DNA of 64,000 nucleotides, from positions 1 to 64,000 of the forward strand of contig JAUIRK010000521.1 of assembly GCA_030549495.1 (NCBI GenBank), written 5' to 3'. Under the pieces are notes generated by a model, which made no database searches, was not told the DNA's origin, and was given only the letters and a program-made list of their open reading frames with translations. Numbering within the stretch: the first letter of the stretch is position 1; every line of letters begins with the position of its first letter. The position numbers and the translations under genes are program-made. The stretch is from Nectonema munidae (taxonomy: Eukaryota > Nematomorpha > Nectonematoida > Nectonematidae). Shown here one piece after another: positions 12,567 to 23,099 of the stretch.

Positions 12567-12689
12567 CCCATTTAAGACCAAGCAAAGCAGACGATATCTA
12601 AAAAAACGCAGACGATCAAAGTCATTGAAAAAAGCAGACGAAGATGAAATTACTTATGTTCCAAAATAGGAACATTCGTCCTAAATGGG
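12567..12689. mobile_element. 123 bp TTAA-flanked MITE (CGTCTG family), copy 2
   Basis: TTAA at 12563-12566 and 12690-12693; ends CCCATTTAAGAC and GTCCTAAATGGG. Its reverse complement matches 1184-1313 along the whole length, including the CGTCTG hexamers and a GGAACATAAG phrase near one end. Confidence 0.75.
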
Positions 12690-13162
12690 TTAAGCAATCA
12701 AGTCTTTTATTACAGAATTAAAATTTATAGCATCTTTATTCTTAAATATTTTATTCAATTTTCTAGTTTTTTTAGGGAGATTACTTTGGATAGTTGTCAA
12801 TGTTTTCACACTTTTCTTAAAATTTTTGTTAAATAAAATTTAGCACAATTAATTTGATTGTCATGGAATTCATTCACGTATAACTTGGCAATGGAATTGG
12901 TAATTCATATAAATTTAAGGTTTATAGCAAATTTTCTTTCAAACCTTTCAAATTTTCAATTTCTATTTAAAGTGAACAAATTTATAGGACCCAATTCCTA
13001 AATAAATTTACTTTACTAAGAGAAGATATGTGTATATGTGTAGCAATAAAATAAAGATTATATAAGATGATTCTTTGCTTTTTTGTTAGTAATCTAGTTT
13101 AGTAACATTTCGTTGCTAAATATTTTAACATTTATAAAATTTGAAATTTAATTTTTTTGCAG

Positions 13163-13235
13163 CAAAGTGTCTCAGTACAGAGTAACCAATCCACCTAACA
13201 AATTCACTCGATATGAATCCCCCTGTTCACAATTG
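13163..13235 (+). CDS. Candidate 73 bp internal exon, unknown host gene
   Basis: The acceptor aatttttttgcag ends at 13162 and the donor GTGAGA begins at 13236. One frame is open throughout and reads KVSQYRVTNPPNKFTR then YESPCSQL; it begins with one base of a split codon and ends on a codon boundary. Its G+C is higher than the surroundings. It does not join in phase with 9675-9734, so at least one exon would lie between them, or the two belong to different genes. I do not recognise the protein. Confidence 0.35.
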
Positions 13236-13249
13236 GTGAGATGAGAGGT

Positions 13250-13316
13250 TGAGAAAAATCTTTTGGTTTCAGCGTGTTTGTCGAATAATTGAATGTCGGA
13301 TAAATGAAGTCTAGCT
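13250..13316 (-). repeat. Possible pogo/Tigger-type terminal repeat
   Basis: Read on the minus strand from a TA dinucleotide, the sequence begins CAGCTAGACTTCATTTATC and continues with CGACATTCAATTATTCGAC. This style of terminus (CAG start, TA target, repeated cgac/ttcg) is typical of pogo/Tigger elements. No partner end was identified with confidence. Confidence 0.35.
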
Positions 13317-13319
13317 GTA

Positions 13320-14890
13320 TTACCAATGAGTCTTCTAATACAAGCCGTTCCATCCTGTCTTTAGAAGACAGCGAAATTTTTAACTTTCAAACATCAAATA
13401 CAGATTTGGCTCAACCAAGAATTCTGTTTCTAAAGATTTACAAGAGATCGCTTATAGTCGTGGTATAAAACTCTCACTTGTTTAAAGTATAGCATATCTA
13501 TCGATAAGGCTTTTTGTTACACGTGCAGTTGTTTCAGTAATAGAACTTCCAATATGAAAGGGCAATTAGGACCGTGTGTTCCAATAATTGGTAAAATCAG
13601 TTAGGAGGGATAAAGGTTTTATTGCATCCAATGAGTAGTGATCACTGTCTCTGCATTCCCTAATGACAAAGTCTCAAACAAACCAGGCGTAACCTATTCT
13701 TTTCCTTCAATTTTAGATCCTGCTTGCCAGTCTATTTTCGTCCAAAACCGTAACAATTTGAAAATTTTCTAAAAGTATTATATGTCATATCACTCGTATT
13801 ATGAAACTGTTGATTCAATGAACTGTGTTAAATGGCGTGAATTTGTCAAGTTCATGATAGCTATAAATCCTACCTTCAGAGAAATACATGATAAGTTTAT
13901 GAAAAACTATGAATTACAAATTGCACTGGGCTGCATTTGAAAAAAATCATGTATTTTACTTGTTGATTTCAAAAATGTTATCAATTTTTCTCAATCAGGT
14001 GAGAATTTTGTGCTATTGCATTTTAAGCGGACATTCAGGTAAAATATTGGCATTTTTCGCTCAAAATAGGGTCGCTTTGAATTCATCTATTTATGAATAA
14101 TTTTGTTCTCTTGTTGACCTAGAACTCACAAACTTTTTTTTAAATTTTTTTGGCGTAGCGGTCTCTTCAAAATTTTTTAATAGGTCATGGTCTCATTTAT
14201 TGAAATCAACATATAAACTACTGTACTAAAAATTGACACGGTTGTTAATTTTCAAAAATTGTTTGAATAATCCAATCAATAGGTTAATGGGATGGATGCA
14301 TCTGCTTTATATAAACCAGTTTGGCTTAGTTTTGGCCAATGCAACTCTCATATCATTACTGACTTCCAATCTGTATCGGGATTAGATTTTAATGGCAAGT
14401 TTTGTGGAAAACGTGAGCTCATACTCATATGTAGAGTCAAATCGAATCAGAACTTTCAGAGCCATCTTTGCAACATCAGAACAGGACTGTTTTATATCAA
14501 TTGAAAAGTTACTACAAGACGTTTCATGAATACATGTTTTACACCCCCTCAATCTTTAATCAAGCCAATAAACTGTTCTTGAATTAAGAAGTCTTCTGAG
14601 GGCAGATCATTAACTGAGATTTTAAACGGGTTTTTGATAAATTGATAGTATTTTTAAAATTTTTGTACATTAAGAAAATAAAGAGAAATTTCTTGGCATG
14701 CTCATAGTGTTTTATGGCCTCCGTGACATTTTTATTAATGAAAATTATATTTTCATCAACAAATATGTTCTAAAATCAAGCAAAATTTTCTTTGTCAAAG
14801 AATATAATTGTCCCAGCTTCATTTCAAAAGCTGTCATTTTTTTTTATAACAATGGAGTACTCTGATCTCTTTTCCTTGTAGCTCTGAAGA
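13320..14890. other. Decayed DNA, possible transposase scraps
   Basis: Around 13795-13940 the plus strand is open for about 48 codons with protein-like composition (NCVKWREFVKFMIAINPTF), ending in TGA. I could not assign it. Nothing else in the stretch is recognisable. Confidence 0.3.
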
Positions 14891-14893
14891 TTT

Positions 14894-15380
14894 TTACTTA
14901 ACCAAAGTCTGAAGACTGGAACTACAATAAAGAATTACGAGAGTGCCGTCAGTACACACTTCAATGGCATGTTCTGACTTAATACCATTTGCTGAAAAAA
15001 TGTCTACTTTGTCATTTATCTCTCTTGCTGTTGTTCTCTTGCTAAGAATTTGGCAAAATAAAAATTTGTCTAGCAGGAGCTTGTCATATACATATTGTTC
15101 GTACACGCAAGGCTGAGCTAACTTTGCAGCAGCCGTTGTTTCATCAAGCTGAATTGCAAAAAAGTTGAAAATCCAATTCCGAATCAATATAACCACCTAC
15201 GACAGTATGTCATCAGGCATCTCTTTTACCTTTTAATGGTAATCGTTTAACAGGAAGATATGTTTCAGTTTTTCAAGTGCAGAACTTCTTTGCACATCCA
15301 ATATGATATCTTTGCAGCAAGGTAATATCAACTGTTCTCCTATGTTGTGTGACTTTCTGACTACAGTTATTTTTTTGTAA
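14894..15380 (-). pseudogene. Broken hAT (ZBED5-like) transposase fragment
   Basis: The minus strand carries the start of the hAT catalytic region. Upstream (about 15200-15370) SHNIGEQLILP can be read, matching the conserved HTIGEELI block; it continues through stops into FAIQLDETTAA (the first catalytic Asp in the LDET motif) and AIEVCTDG (second Asp). The open part is 14894-15196. The conserved histidine box, RW motif and dimerisation region are absent. At least two in-frame stops lie between the IGEQ block and the open segment. No terminal repeats were found. Confidence 0.7.
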
Positions 15381-15787
15381 CTTTATAAAAGGCTTTCAAA
15401 ACACACCTAATATTTTGCAAAAACATTTCGCTGTTATCAAACTTGGATTTGTGCAATCGTTCATCTCGACGATAGTCAATAGTTTTGTTTTGTTTACTGA
15501 ACAGGAGTGCTTCATTCCCAACTGTCTTTTTAACCTGCTAACCTTTGGAGAAGTGGATGCTGACACTTCAGAAAACAAAAGACACAGCCGTTTCTCTTTC
15601 CCACCATACGTTACTGCATTTCATATTTCATTTTTTTAAAACCATTAAGAATAATGCACATTTACATCTGTAAAATCAAGTTTAACTTGATTCAAAGACT
15701 AAATTATTTATTTTCAAATTTGACTTTTTGGCGAATGTTATATCTGGAGTTATGGTGAGATTATTTCATTCTAAATTTTTAATATTA

Positions 15788-15860
15788 TTTTTTGTCTACG
15801 TAAAGGTTCAGACAAAGAAATCATTGATACGGTAAGTTTTAACCTCTACGTAGACAAAAA
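15788..15860. repeat. Short perfect-stem palindrome
   Basis: TTTTTGTCTACGTA plus AGGTT (15788-15808) pairs with AACCTCTACGTAGACAAAAA (15841-15860), giving a 19-20 bp stem with one interruption and a 32 nt loop. The loop side contains a GTAAGT donor-like hexamer at 15832-15837. It could be a foldback remnant. Confidence 0.6.
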
Positions 15861-16480
15861 TAGTAGTAAAAATTTTCAATGAAATATAAATAACCAAAAC
15901 TAATTTCTCAGTATTTACCTTTTTAGCTTTTATTTTAAAATTGATTTTTCTGAAGATTTTTTAATTTTATTGAAACTTTAAGAGAAAATTGTATAACCTG
16001 AAAGTTGTTAATTTTTTATTATCACTGTCTCCCCGTTTGGCGATTTCAATTCCTTAAAAAACGCAATAGCGTATTCAATTTAAAATGTTGTTCCCCATAT
16101 TGCAATATCATCCCTTCAAAATATTTTTTGTCTCCCCTTGTTCAACCTTAAAAAGGTTTCATAGAAATCAACATAATTAAATTTTAGTTGTATACAAGTT
16201 ACAGTAATTAAAAAATTTTACTGAACAGGATGGAAGTTCTCAATGATATGAGAATTTAGAATGAAACCAAGAATTTCATGAAATCTTAGGGAATTGGTTA
16301 AATCATTGTTTAACCTACCCTGGCCATTTCATGGAATATAATTGCTGAAATGAAGCTCCAGTTATTTCATTAAATCTTTAGGAAAAATGAATTCCTTAGT
16401 GAGTGATTTTAGTGAGTTTTTTTGAAATTTATTATTTTTCAACTTTTGATATTCTGGTTTATCTGATATATTTTTTGTTT

Positions 16481-16499
16481 AGAACATTTTTTATAAGGA
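16481..16499 (+). promoter_or_regulatory. Splice acceptor and 5' leader before the kinase start
   Basis: A T-rich tract ending ttttttgtttag (AG at 16481-16482) is a plausible 3' splice site 17 bp before the kinase ATG. If used, it means a 5' non-coding exon lies further upstream. The ATG has G at -3 and G at +4, a reasonable initiation context. Confidence 0.4.
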
Positions 16500-17555
16500 A
16501 TGGGAAATACTTCATCCTCAAAAGACTGCAAGCCGTTTGACAGCATTAAAACTTTCCTAGATACTGCGGCAGATGACTTCAAACACAAGTTTGATAATCC
16601 TCCAAAAAGCAATGTGTGTTTAGATGATTTTGACAGATTGAGGACACTCGGGACCGGTTCTTTCGGGCGAGTGATGCTGGTCCAGCATAAAGAGACGAAG
16701 AAGTATCACGCCGTCAAAATCCTAAACAAATCGAAAGTGATACGCTTGAAACAAGTCGAGCATACAAACAATGAAAAGCGAATCCTGCAAGCTGTGGACT
16801 TTCCTTTTTTTGTGAAAGTAGATTACACTTTCAAAGACAACTCTAATTTATACATGGTGCTTGAGTTTGTGCAAGGAGGAGAAATGTTTTCGCATTTAAG
16901 AAGGATCGGTCGCTTCAAAGATGCGCATACGATGTTTTACGCGGCACAAGTTGCGATGGCGTTTGAGTACTTGCACTCACTGGACATCATTTATCGCGAT
17001 CTCAAGCCTGAAAACATAATGATTGATACAACCGGCTACCTAAAAATTACTGACTTTGGCTTTGCAAAGCGCGTTAAAGGGCGAACTTGGACTTTATGCG
17101 GCACGCCTGAGTACTTAGCTCCGGAAATCATTCTTTCTAAAGGATACACCAAGGCTGTTGATTGGTGGGCATTTGGTGTTTTGGTGTATGAAATGGCTGC
17201 AGGACACCCGCCCTTTTATGCGGACGAGCCGATTAGAATCTACGAAAAAATCGTTTCAGGAAAAGTAAGGTTTCCTTCTCACTTTAACTCAGAAATAAAG
17301 GATTTGCTTAGAAATCTTCTGCAAGTTGACATCACGCGTCGTTTTGGCGCCCTTAAAAATGGCGTTGCTGACATCAAAGAACACAAGTGGTTCTCAAGCG
17401 CGGACTGGATCGCACTCTATCAAAGGCGTGTTGAGCCGCCCTTCAAGCCGGAATCAAAGTCTCCCTCGGACACAAGCAACTTCGATGACTATGATGAAGA
17501 ACCTCTGAGGATATCAATTCACAATAAGTATTCTGCCGATTTTGCAGAATTTTAA
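16500..17555 (+). CDS. Pka-C1: cAMP-dependent protein kinase catalytic subunit
   Basis: This is a complete 351-residue AGC kinase that phosphorylates Ser/Thr after release from regulatory subunits by cAMP. All marks of the PKA catalytic subunit are present: N-terminal MGN for myristoylation, glycine loop GTGSFGRV (51-58), ATP lysine K73 in AVKIL, helix-C E92, YRDLKPEN (165-172, catalytic D167), DFG (185-187), activation-loop [10 protein letters not shown] with T198, APE (207-209), the C-tail FDDYDEE and the terminal FAEF. Length matches the family (about 350-353) and the sequence resembles Drosophila DC0 along its length. The frame is uninterrupted, and the sequence is much less AT-rich than its surroundings. 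From memory, the fly DC0 coding region is also intronless, so lack of introns alone does not prove a retrocopy. All key residues are kept, so it is probably functional. The symbol is by homology; the paralogue is not certain. Confidence 0.95.
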   Translation: MGNTSSSKDCKPFDSIKTFLDTAADDFKHKFDNPPKSNVCLDDFDRLRTLGTGSFGRVMLVQHKETKKYHAVKILNKSKVIRLKQVEHTNNEKRILQAVDFPFFVKVDYTFKDNSNLYMVLEFVQGGEMFSHLRRIGRFKDAHTMFYAAQVAMAFEYLHSLDIIYRDLKPENIMIDTTGYLKITDFGFAKRVKGRTWTLCGTPEYLAPEIILSKGYTKAVDWWAFGVLVYEMAAGHPPFYADEPIRIYEKIVSGKVRFPSHFNSEIKDLLRNLLQVDITRRFGALKNGVADIKEHKWFSSADWIALYQRRVEPPFKPESKSPSDTSNFDDYDEEPLRISIHNKYSADFAEF

Positions 17556-17642
17556 ATTATATTTATTTTCACCAGGCATTACACGAGTATGTATAACTGC
17601 TTCTCTTCTCAACTTAAGATTACTAACTGTATCATTAATTTA

Positions 17643-17648
17643 AATAAA
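17643..17648 (+). terminator. Polyadenylation signal after the kinase gene
   Basis: The canonical AATAAA lies about 90 bp after the stop codon and is the nearest one downstream. A second, caataaaag, lies at about 17932. Either would give a short 3' UTR. Confidence 0.45.
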
Positions 17649-17949
17649 TTCGTCAAAATACTATTTCATACTACGCATAAGTTTCGTTATTGTTACCTAG
17701 TACTCTTGTCTTCATACTCTTGCTTTTTTAATTTTTTATCTCTCTTTATTGATATAAATATGTAGCAAATAAATTTATATATTCATTTTTTCGCATGTTT
17801 GTAAAATTAGATGATTTCTGCCATTTCAATTCAAGTGTACATCTTTTCAACAATGAAATCAAATTTACTTCGTGTTTATTCAATATATTTTGTGTGTACA
17901 TCAAACTAGTATACAATATTTCCATTTTTGGCAATAAAAGATTGGCAGG

Positions 17950-18745
17950 GGCTGTTAAATGTATGTATTCATCTTAAAACGCTCACTTTACTTACTGGCT
18001 TGCGCTAAAGTTCCTGTGAAATATGTATTCTCTTCAAAGTTCCAAACTTTTTCAAAGTTTTTTGACATTTGAATTTACTTTAAATTTTGAGCGATTTTTT
18101 TTCTAAAAGTTCATGTAACTTTTCACACATTATTCTTTCTTTTTGTGTTGATGTAAAGGGATATTTTTTGCTTTTATCGCACAAAATGATGGCCTCAATT
18201 TTAATGTTGCGTAAATGCAACACTTCTCTTCTGACGTCAGATGCATAGTTCATAACTTTTTGAACAAAAAAAGTGATAAAACTTTGCGTTTTTGCTCATT
18301 AAAATTTAACTTTACTTATTTTGTAAATCTTTATTTCATTCAACACTTGTCTTTAGGCAAGCATCGTGAGCAGCTTGTTTAACTCTCCACAATAAAATTA
18401 AGTTCTATTAAAATCCTAAGAGCATAGTAGTAAATTTCAAATACTTACGTCTCATTCGTTGTATTTAGTCAAAAATTAATTTTATAATTACAAGCAGTTA
18501 TTTTGCATGACTTTTAACACGTCATTTAATTTCATTTCTCAAAGCGTTCATGTTTAAGCTAAAGTTTAAGAACGTTAAGAAAAATACTTTAAATATAATT
18601 TTTCATGGGTAGCATAATTACCCATTCTTTCTTTAGACAGCGTTGATATTATCTAATGTAAAAAGCATTGCCAACTTTGACTTAATTTTTTCAATAAAAA
18701 TTTCCTTTTCTTTTTGTATTATTTTAATTTAATTGGTTTAAATTT
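17950..18745. other. AT-rich stretch downstream of the kinase gene
   Basis: No gene was recognised. It contains the CRE-like octamer at 18232-18239 and a small palindrome (gttgcgtaaatgcaac, 18206-18221). Confidence 0.4.
18232..18239. promoter_or_regulatory. Full cAMP-response element match
   Basis: TGACGTCA is the palindromic CREB/ATF consensus. It lies about 680 bp beyond the kinase stop codon. A single octamer can occur by chance, and no TATA or initiator context was seen beside it. Confidence 0.2.
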
Positions 18746-18748
18746 TAG

Positions 18749-18835
18749 GGAATTGAGAAAAGATCTGAGTTAACTTTGAACAAGACTCATCGTTTAGTAG
18801 TTAAGGCTGATGAAGATGCATATCTTTATGCACCA
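18749..18835 (+). CDS. Candidate 87 bp internal exon, unknown host gene
   Basis: The acceptor ttggtttaaattttag ends at 18748 and a donor-like GTACGT starts at 18836. The 29 codons between are open in phase 0 at both ends and read GIEKRSELTLNKTHRLVV then KADEDAYLYAP, a charged, protein-like sequence. The phase matches the end of the candidate exon at 13163-13235, so the two could be neighbours with the kinase gene inside the intervening intron. If the donor is not used the frame continues to a TGA at 18893-18895. No homology was recognised. Confidence 0.3.
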
Positions 18836-18884
18836 GTACGTGATTATAACGAGATTTTTCAAATGAGCAAGATCTTGGTATTCC

Positions 18885-18975
18885 CATTCCTCTGATAATT
18901 ATATAATTCGATTGGACAAAGTATTTAATATAACGAAATTTCAATTTAACCAAGTTCTCATTATAAAGAAATAGA
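18885..18975. repeat. Possible pogo/Tigger subterminal relic
   Basis: Phrases aatataacgaaatttc, caatttaaccaagttctc and attataaagaaatag have the rhythm of pogo/Tigger termini, where cgttataacgaa-like words repeat. No second end or transposase is nearby. Confidence 0.3.
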
Positions 18976-18979
18976 GATC

Positions 18980-20040
18980 AAGTAAGACTCCTAGAAGCAT
19001 TTTCGTTGTAAGTTGAAAAACCAAATTTTTGCTATGCCTAAACAGACACTTTCATAATTGTCAGAATTTTGATTGTAACTTTTTGTCTTACTTTCTCTGG
19101 TTAGTTAATTTGGTGATGCTTTCATTCTCTATCTTCAAATCAGATATAATAAGTGATTTACTTCTAAAATTCTCAACACACTGATCTTCAAAAGGTATTG
19201 TAAACAGATGCGAGGTGATAACAACATAAATACATACTCCCATGTTCATTTGATGTCTCAGTTTCATTTTGTATGTAACTTGTTTAATAAGGAACGTTGG
19301 TGTATTTTACTTCAGTATTTTCTTAACAATGTTCTTTGAAATCTCTAAATTCTGAAGAATTTTTGCAACTATGGAAATTTATTAAGTTAATCCTTTTGCT
19401 TGTGATGTCCGTATTGATGAAGGAAATTCAACTCGCTTTATTTTTAATGGTATTGCAATCCTGCTGTTTCTGATTTACAAATTTAACAACTTTTATTGTT
19501 TAATATAAAAAGGCAACTTGTTAAGCACACAAACTTGACTTCGAGAAATAGTTATAAACAAAGAATTGCGAAAGTTTTTCATCCAGTTCAGTTGCAAAAT
19601 ATATTTTTTTATGCACATAAAAATGAATTTTATAAATCTAGTCACTATTTCATCTCCAAACAAGAATTCCAAAACTGATGAAGCGTCTTCCTCTGGCGAT
19701 AGTGCATGCTGGATAAAGAAAATGAGAATTCTAACTTTTTAAGAAATTTGAAGTGCTTCTGAAAGTTTTTTTTCTTTCAAGAAATTGGAGTTAACAGTAA
19801 GTCTTATAATTCGAATAACCTTTTGACGCTTCTTTACAAGGCTTTAATTTTTTTTAAATCATATTATTGAAAAGAATAGCTAATTATTCTAAAATCTATA
19901 CAACTTTTAAATCTATATATTTAAGCTATTTATTATCTTTATAAAACGAATTTAATTTAAAGGTTTGAAAGTAATAACAATAAAATTCTAAAATTAGATC
20001 TATACTTGAAGTTTTAAAAAATAAAATCGATGGATTTTGA
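18980..20040. other. AT-rich stretch with no recognisable feature
   Basis: No coding, RNA or repeat signal recognised. Confidence 0.45.
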
Positions 20041-20044
20041 CATA

Positions 20045-20340
20045 TATAATTGCATGGCACCATATTAATGTGGATACGGGGAACCAGTGTATACGACTCT
20101 AGCAATGAGGAATAAGCTAATTAGATTTCGGATGCAAAGTTTTATAGGGATTCTGGTTATTAGACTTTTGAAATTAACCAATGTAAAATGGTTTGTAACT
20201 AATTTGGCTTGAGTGTTGGAATTGTCTCAAGTCTTGTGGATAAAAATTGGTAAGATGAGGATTTATTGACTAACATCTATTTTACTTCTGCTAAACTTAA
20301 AGAAATAACAAAAAGTGAAATTTTATTTACCTGCTTTTAA
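20045..20340 (+). pseudogene. Possible N-terminal piggyBac transposase scrap
   Basis: A broken frame reads MQSFIGILVIRLLKLTNVKWF, resembling the helix before the catalytic domain of piggyBac transposases (FIGILI then K and YW). Stops follow. The C-terminal part of a piggyBac transposase on the same strand lies at about 23100-23850, so the two may be halves of one copy split by later insertions. A piggyBac-like terminus (TTAA then CCCTTTTATTACCAG) begins at 20341, with one CAGACGAT motif inside it, but no matching right end was found. Confidence 0.3.
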
Positions 20341-20779
20341 CCCTTTTATTACCAGAAAAATCAGACGATATTTATTAAAAAGCAGAAGATTATACATATA
20401 ATAATAATAATCAGCTCCGTCGCCAGATTCCAAGTAAGAAAGTTTAAGTAGAAAGCTATGACAAAGTTTATATATACATTTATATATTTCAAGGGAGTAA
20501 CTGATTTTAATACGGCTGGTAACTATTAATTAGTATGATAGTGTTTAGGGATACAACTTTTTCTAACTTTACAACCTGTGTTATTTTCTGATGAACTTTT
20601 AAGTAATAACTACAAAAATAAAATTTTTATTGAAAAATTTGGAAAAAAGTTCACACATGACTAAGCACTTATTTTTAAAAGGGCAAAGTATAAAAGGTTA
20701 TGTAAAAAATGCTCCAAAACATTTCAAAAAACATAGCATGATGCTGAAAAATGATTTTAAATTGTTCAAAAGAAAAATA

Positions 20780-22560
20780 GTTCAATAAAGAACATCGTTA
20801 GAGGCGAGAAAGCGTAAGGACAAGTTTTCTCTCTTTTTGCAACTTTTGTACAATCCCTGCATAACTTTAATTCCACGTTCGCAGCATTGATTACTTCTAG
20901 GAATGTTTAGAATAGATGGCTCTCGATTTCAATGATTTATCAAGCATTTTTGAGCTTTATCATAAAATTGTAAAGGATGGTATAATTCAGAATAACTTTT
21001 TACCCTATAAGTTTGATCTCTGAACCAATAATTGGCCCAAATATTTGAAATAAATGTAAAAATTGGTAACAAATCTTTTCTTGTTGATGGTAACAAAAAA
21101 ATGCAAGGAGGACTAAAATAGCACGCGAGTTCCATCTTGCTTTAGAAATGTTTGGAATTTTATACAAGGTACAATTTTTTCCTTCATGAAATATTTGAAT
21201 GCATGTACCAAATGAAAAAGAAATTTCATGTCATCTCTCCAGCCACAAGATTCGCTAATTACATATGTGCCATTTTGGAAAGACTTTTGAAGACTCTGGT
21301 AATTTTTAATAAGTTCTTCGACGAAAAATATTCAATATTAGGTTTTTTATTGGCTATCGGCAATTCTTTATCCATTACAAGTCTCAAAACTCGATCCAAA
21401 ACGTGGTGTTGACAGCTTAAGAACTGGGGCTTAGTTGCCCCTCTACTCAAAAACATTCTTTGTAGCTTAATGACCACTCCATTTTTTCCCGGTATTCACG
21501 CTTGTGGTATCTGCTAATATCATCAAAACTGAATTCCACAATTTAAACTCTTCTAATACATTTTGTATTCCATAAGCAATCGTTTCAGCTTTACCATCAT
21601 TTAACTCTATTGTAGCAAGCTTGATCTCTCGTTTTTCATTTGTCAGAATTATTGCTTGATAATCCTTGCCATCAATCATTTTTCCGTCGAAGTGTAAGCA
21701 CCATTTGTCTTCCGATAAAGTTTTAATAAAGTACGATTTCAATTTATTAGCTTCTCTAAAAACTGCTTTGTGAATACCTCGTTGAGTGGGGACTGCAATA
21801 TCGATACCACTTTCTTGCAATTGCTTACAAATTTTTGATGCTTTTCTACTTGATATTTTAGCCTGCACCACAAGTTTGGCACTGATCGAACATTTATTTT
21901 TATTATGCCTATTATTATCTTTCTCTTGATCGAAATATTTTGCATTGTCTGGAAGTTTTTCTTCAATAAAGTTTTTATTTTTTTTATTTTCTACTGCTAA
22001 TACTTTATTTGAAACACTTTCAAAGTTTTTTTTTCTTTTTGATGGGTGAATCGTTTGAATACTTGCACTTTTTTTGGTTGAATAATAATCAATCGTCCCA
22101 ATGCTTTGAAGTTGAAGATCATAAAGCTTTTTGTCATTCATGTTAAGCCATGTTCCATTGATTTTTGTGATGTCAAAAATGTTGTTAATACGTTCAAAGT
22201 TCTTTTTCTTTCTACACTTCTCATACAGATTGATAACTTGTTGAACTTTGGTTTGTACGGCTTGCCTTGTAATAGTTGGAAAATTTAACGTTTGTATCCA
22301 AAGTAGTATAACTTCATCAGTTATTATTTTGATTCTTTCTAGTCTTCCTTTAGTTACAGATGAAAGTGTTTGAAAACGTCTATAATTTGTTTTTTAAATG
22401 GCATTCTAGTCTTTTCTGCTAACGAAGATTCTTCAATGGCAACATTTCTTCTTTTTGGATGACAATGATATCTTGTTAAATTATTTTCCCACTTTTTTTT
22501 GTTTTTTTCAACAATATTCAAGCTTTGTTTAAATGATATAATAAAAGGCTCTAAAAAATG
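20780..22560 (-). pseudogene. Broken DDE-like transposase of unassigned family (A)
   Basis: The minus strand encodes, from 22560 downwards, a transposase-like protein that I know only as an unannotated family seen in arthropods and cnidarians. The N-terminal part reads RQAVQTKVQQVINLYEKC; the largest open piece (21467-22141) ends WCLHFDGKMIDGKDYQ then MILADTTSVNTGKK. It continues after one frameshift near 21470 into KLQRMF, then FLSCQHHVLDRVLRLVMD (21259-21477) and, after another shift, ESCGWRDDMKFLFHLVHA (about 21180-21250). The probable acidic triad is the Asp in HFDGK, the Asp in LADTTS and a later acidic residue. At least four frame breaks make it inactive. No terminal repeats were found. 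Function beyond transposition is not implied. Confidence 0.6.
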
Positions 22561-22569
22561 AATTAAGAT

Positions 22570-23090
22570 ACTTATTATTTATAGATTACCAATAGACAAT
22601 ATATTTTTTTAATTTTAAGAATTTATAAAGAAAAAATAGCGAAAAATCTAAATTTATTAATTTTATCTAAATTAGACTAGCAAACTTTTTTTTATAAATA
22701 AAACTACTATTCTGATATCAAAAAAATTTACGTATATGATTGTTTTTATAAAAACTAAATCGACTAAAAAGAAAAATTGTTCGCCATTTTTTGATTTGGA
22801 ATAGTTAAAAATTTTAAAACAAGTTGTGCGTAAACTTTTTTTCAGTTATTAGTAAATTAATGTTATATTTGAGTTATTTATATCAAAGTTCATTTAAATT
22901 TGATACAGGAACTTATTTTTTCAGAAAATCACGAAAAAGTTGTATCCCTAGTATATATACAATACATTCATATATTTCAATGGAGTTTTATATGGCGGTT
23001 TGCAAAATTAATTGCATGGTAATGGGGGGAGGGTATACAATATTAATGATTCTATTTTTCAGTAGTCTTTTTCTTTAGTCGGTACCATCA
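22570..23090. other. AT-rich stretch with no recognisable feature
   Basis: The frame at 22824-23078 (plus) is hydrophobic and Tyr/Ser-rich with no known motif; I consider it chance. Confidence 0.4.
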
Positions 23091-23099
23091 AGTTCCTAA

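Noticed and set aside
17326-17508. Second ORF inside the kinase gene
   Set aside because: Out-of-frame shadow of the PKA coding sequence with no homology of its own.
19674-19715. CTGATGA motif as a hammerhead ribozyme core
   Set aside because: No GAAA strand or pairing stems at the needed spacing; other CTGATGA occurrences in the window also fail.
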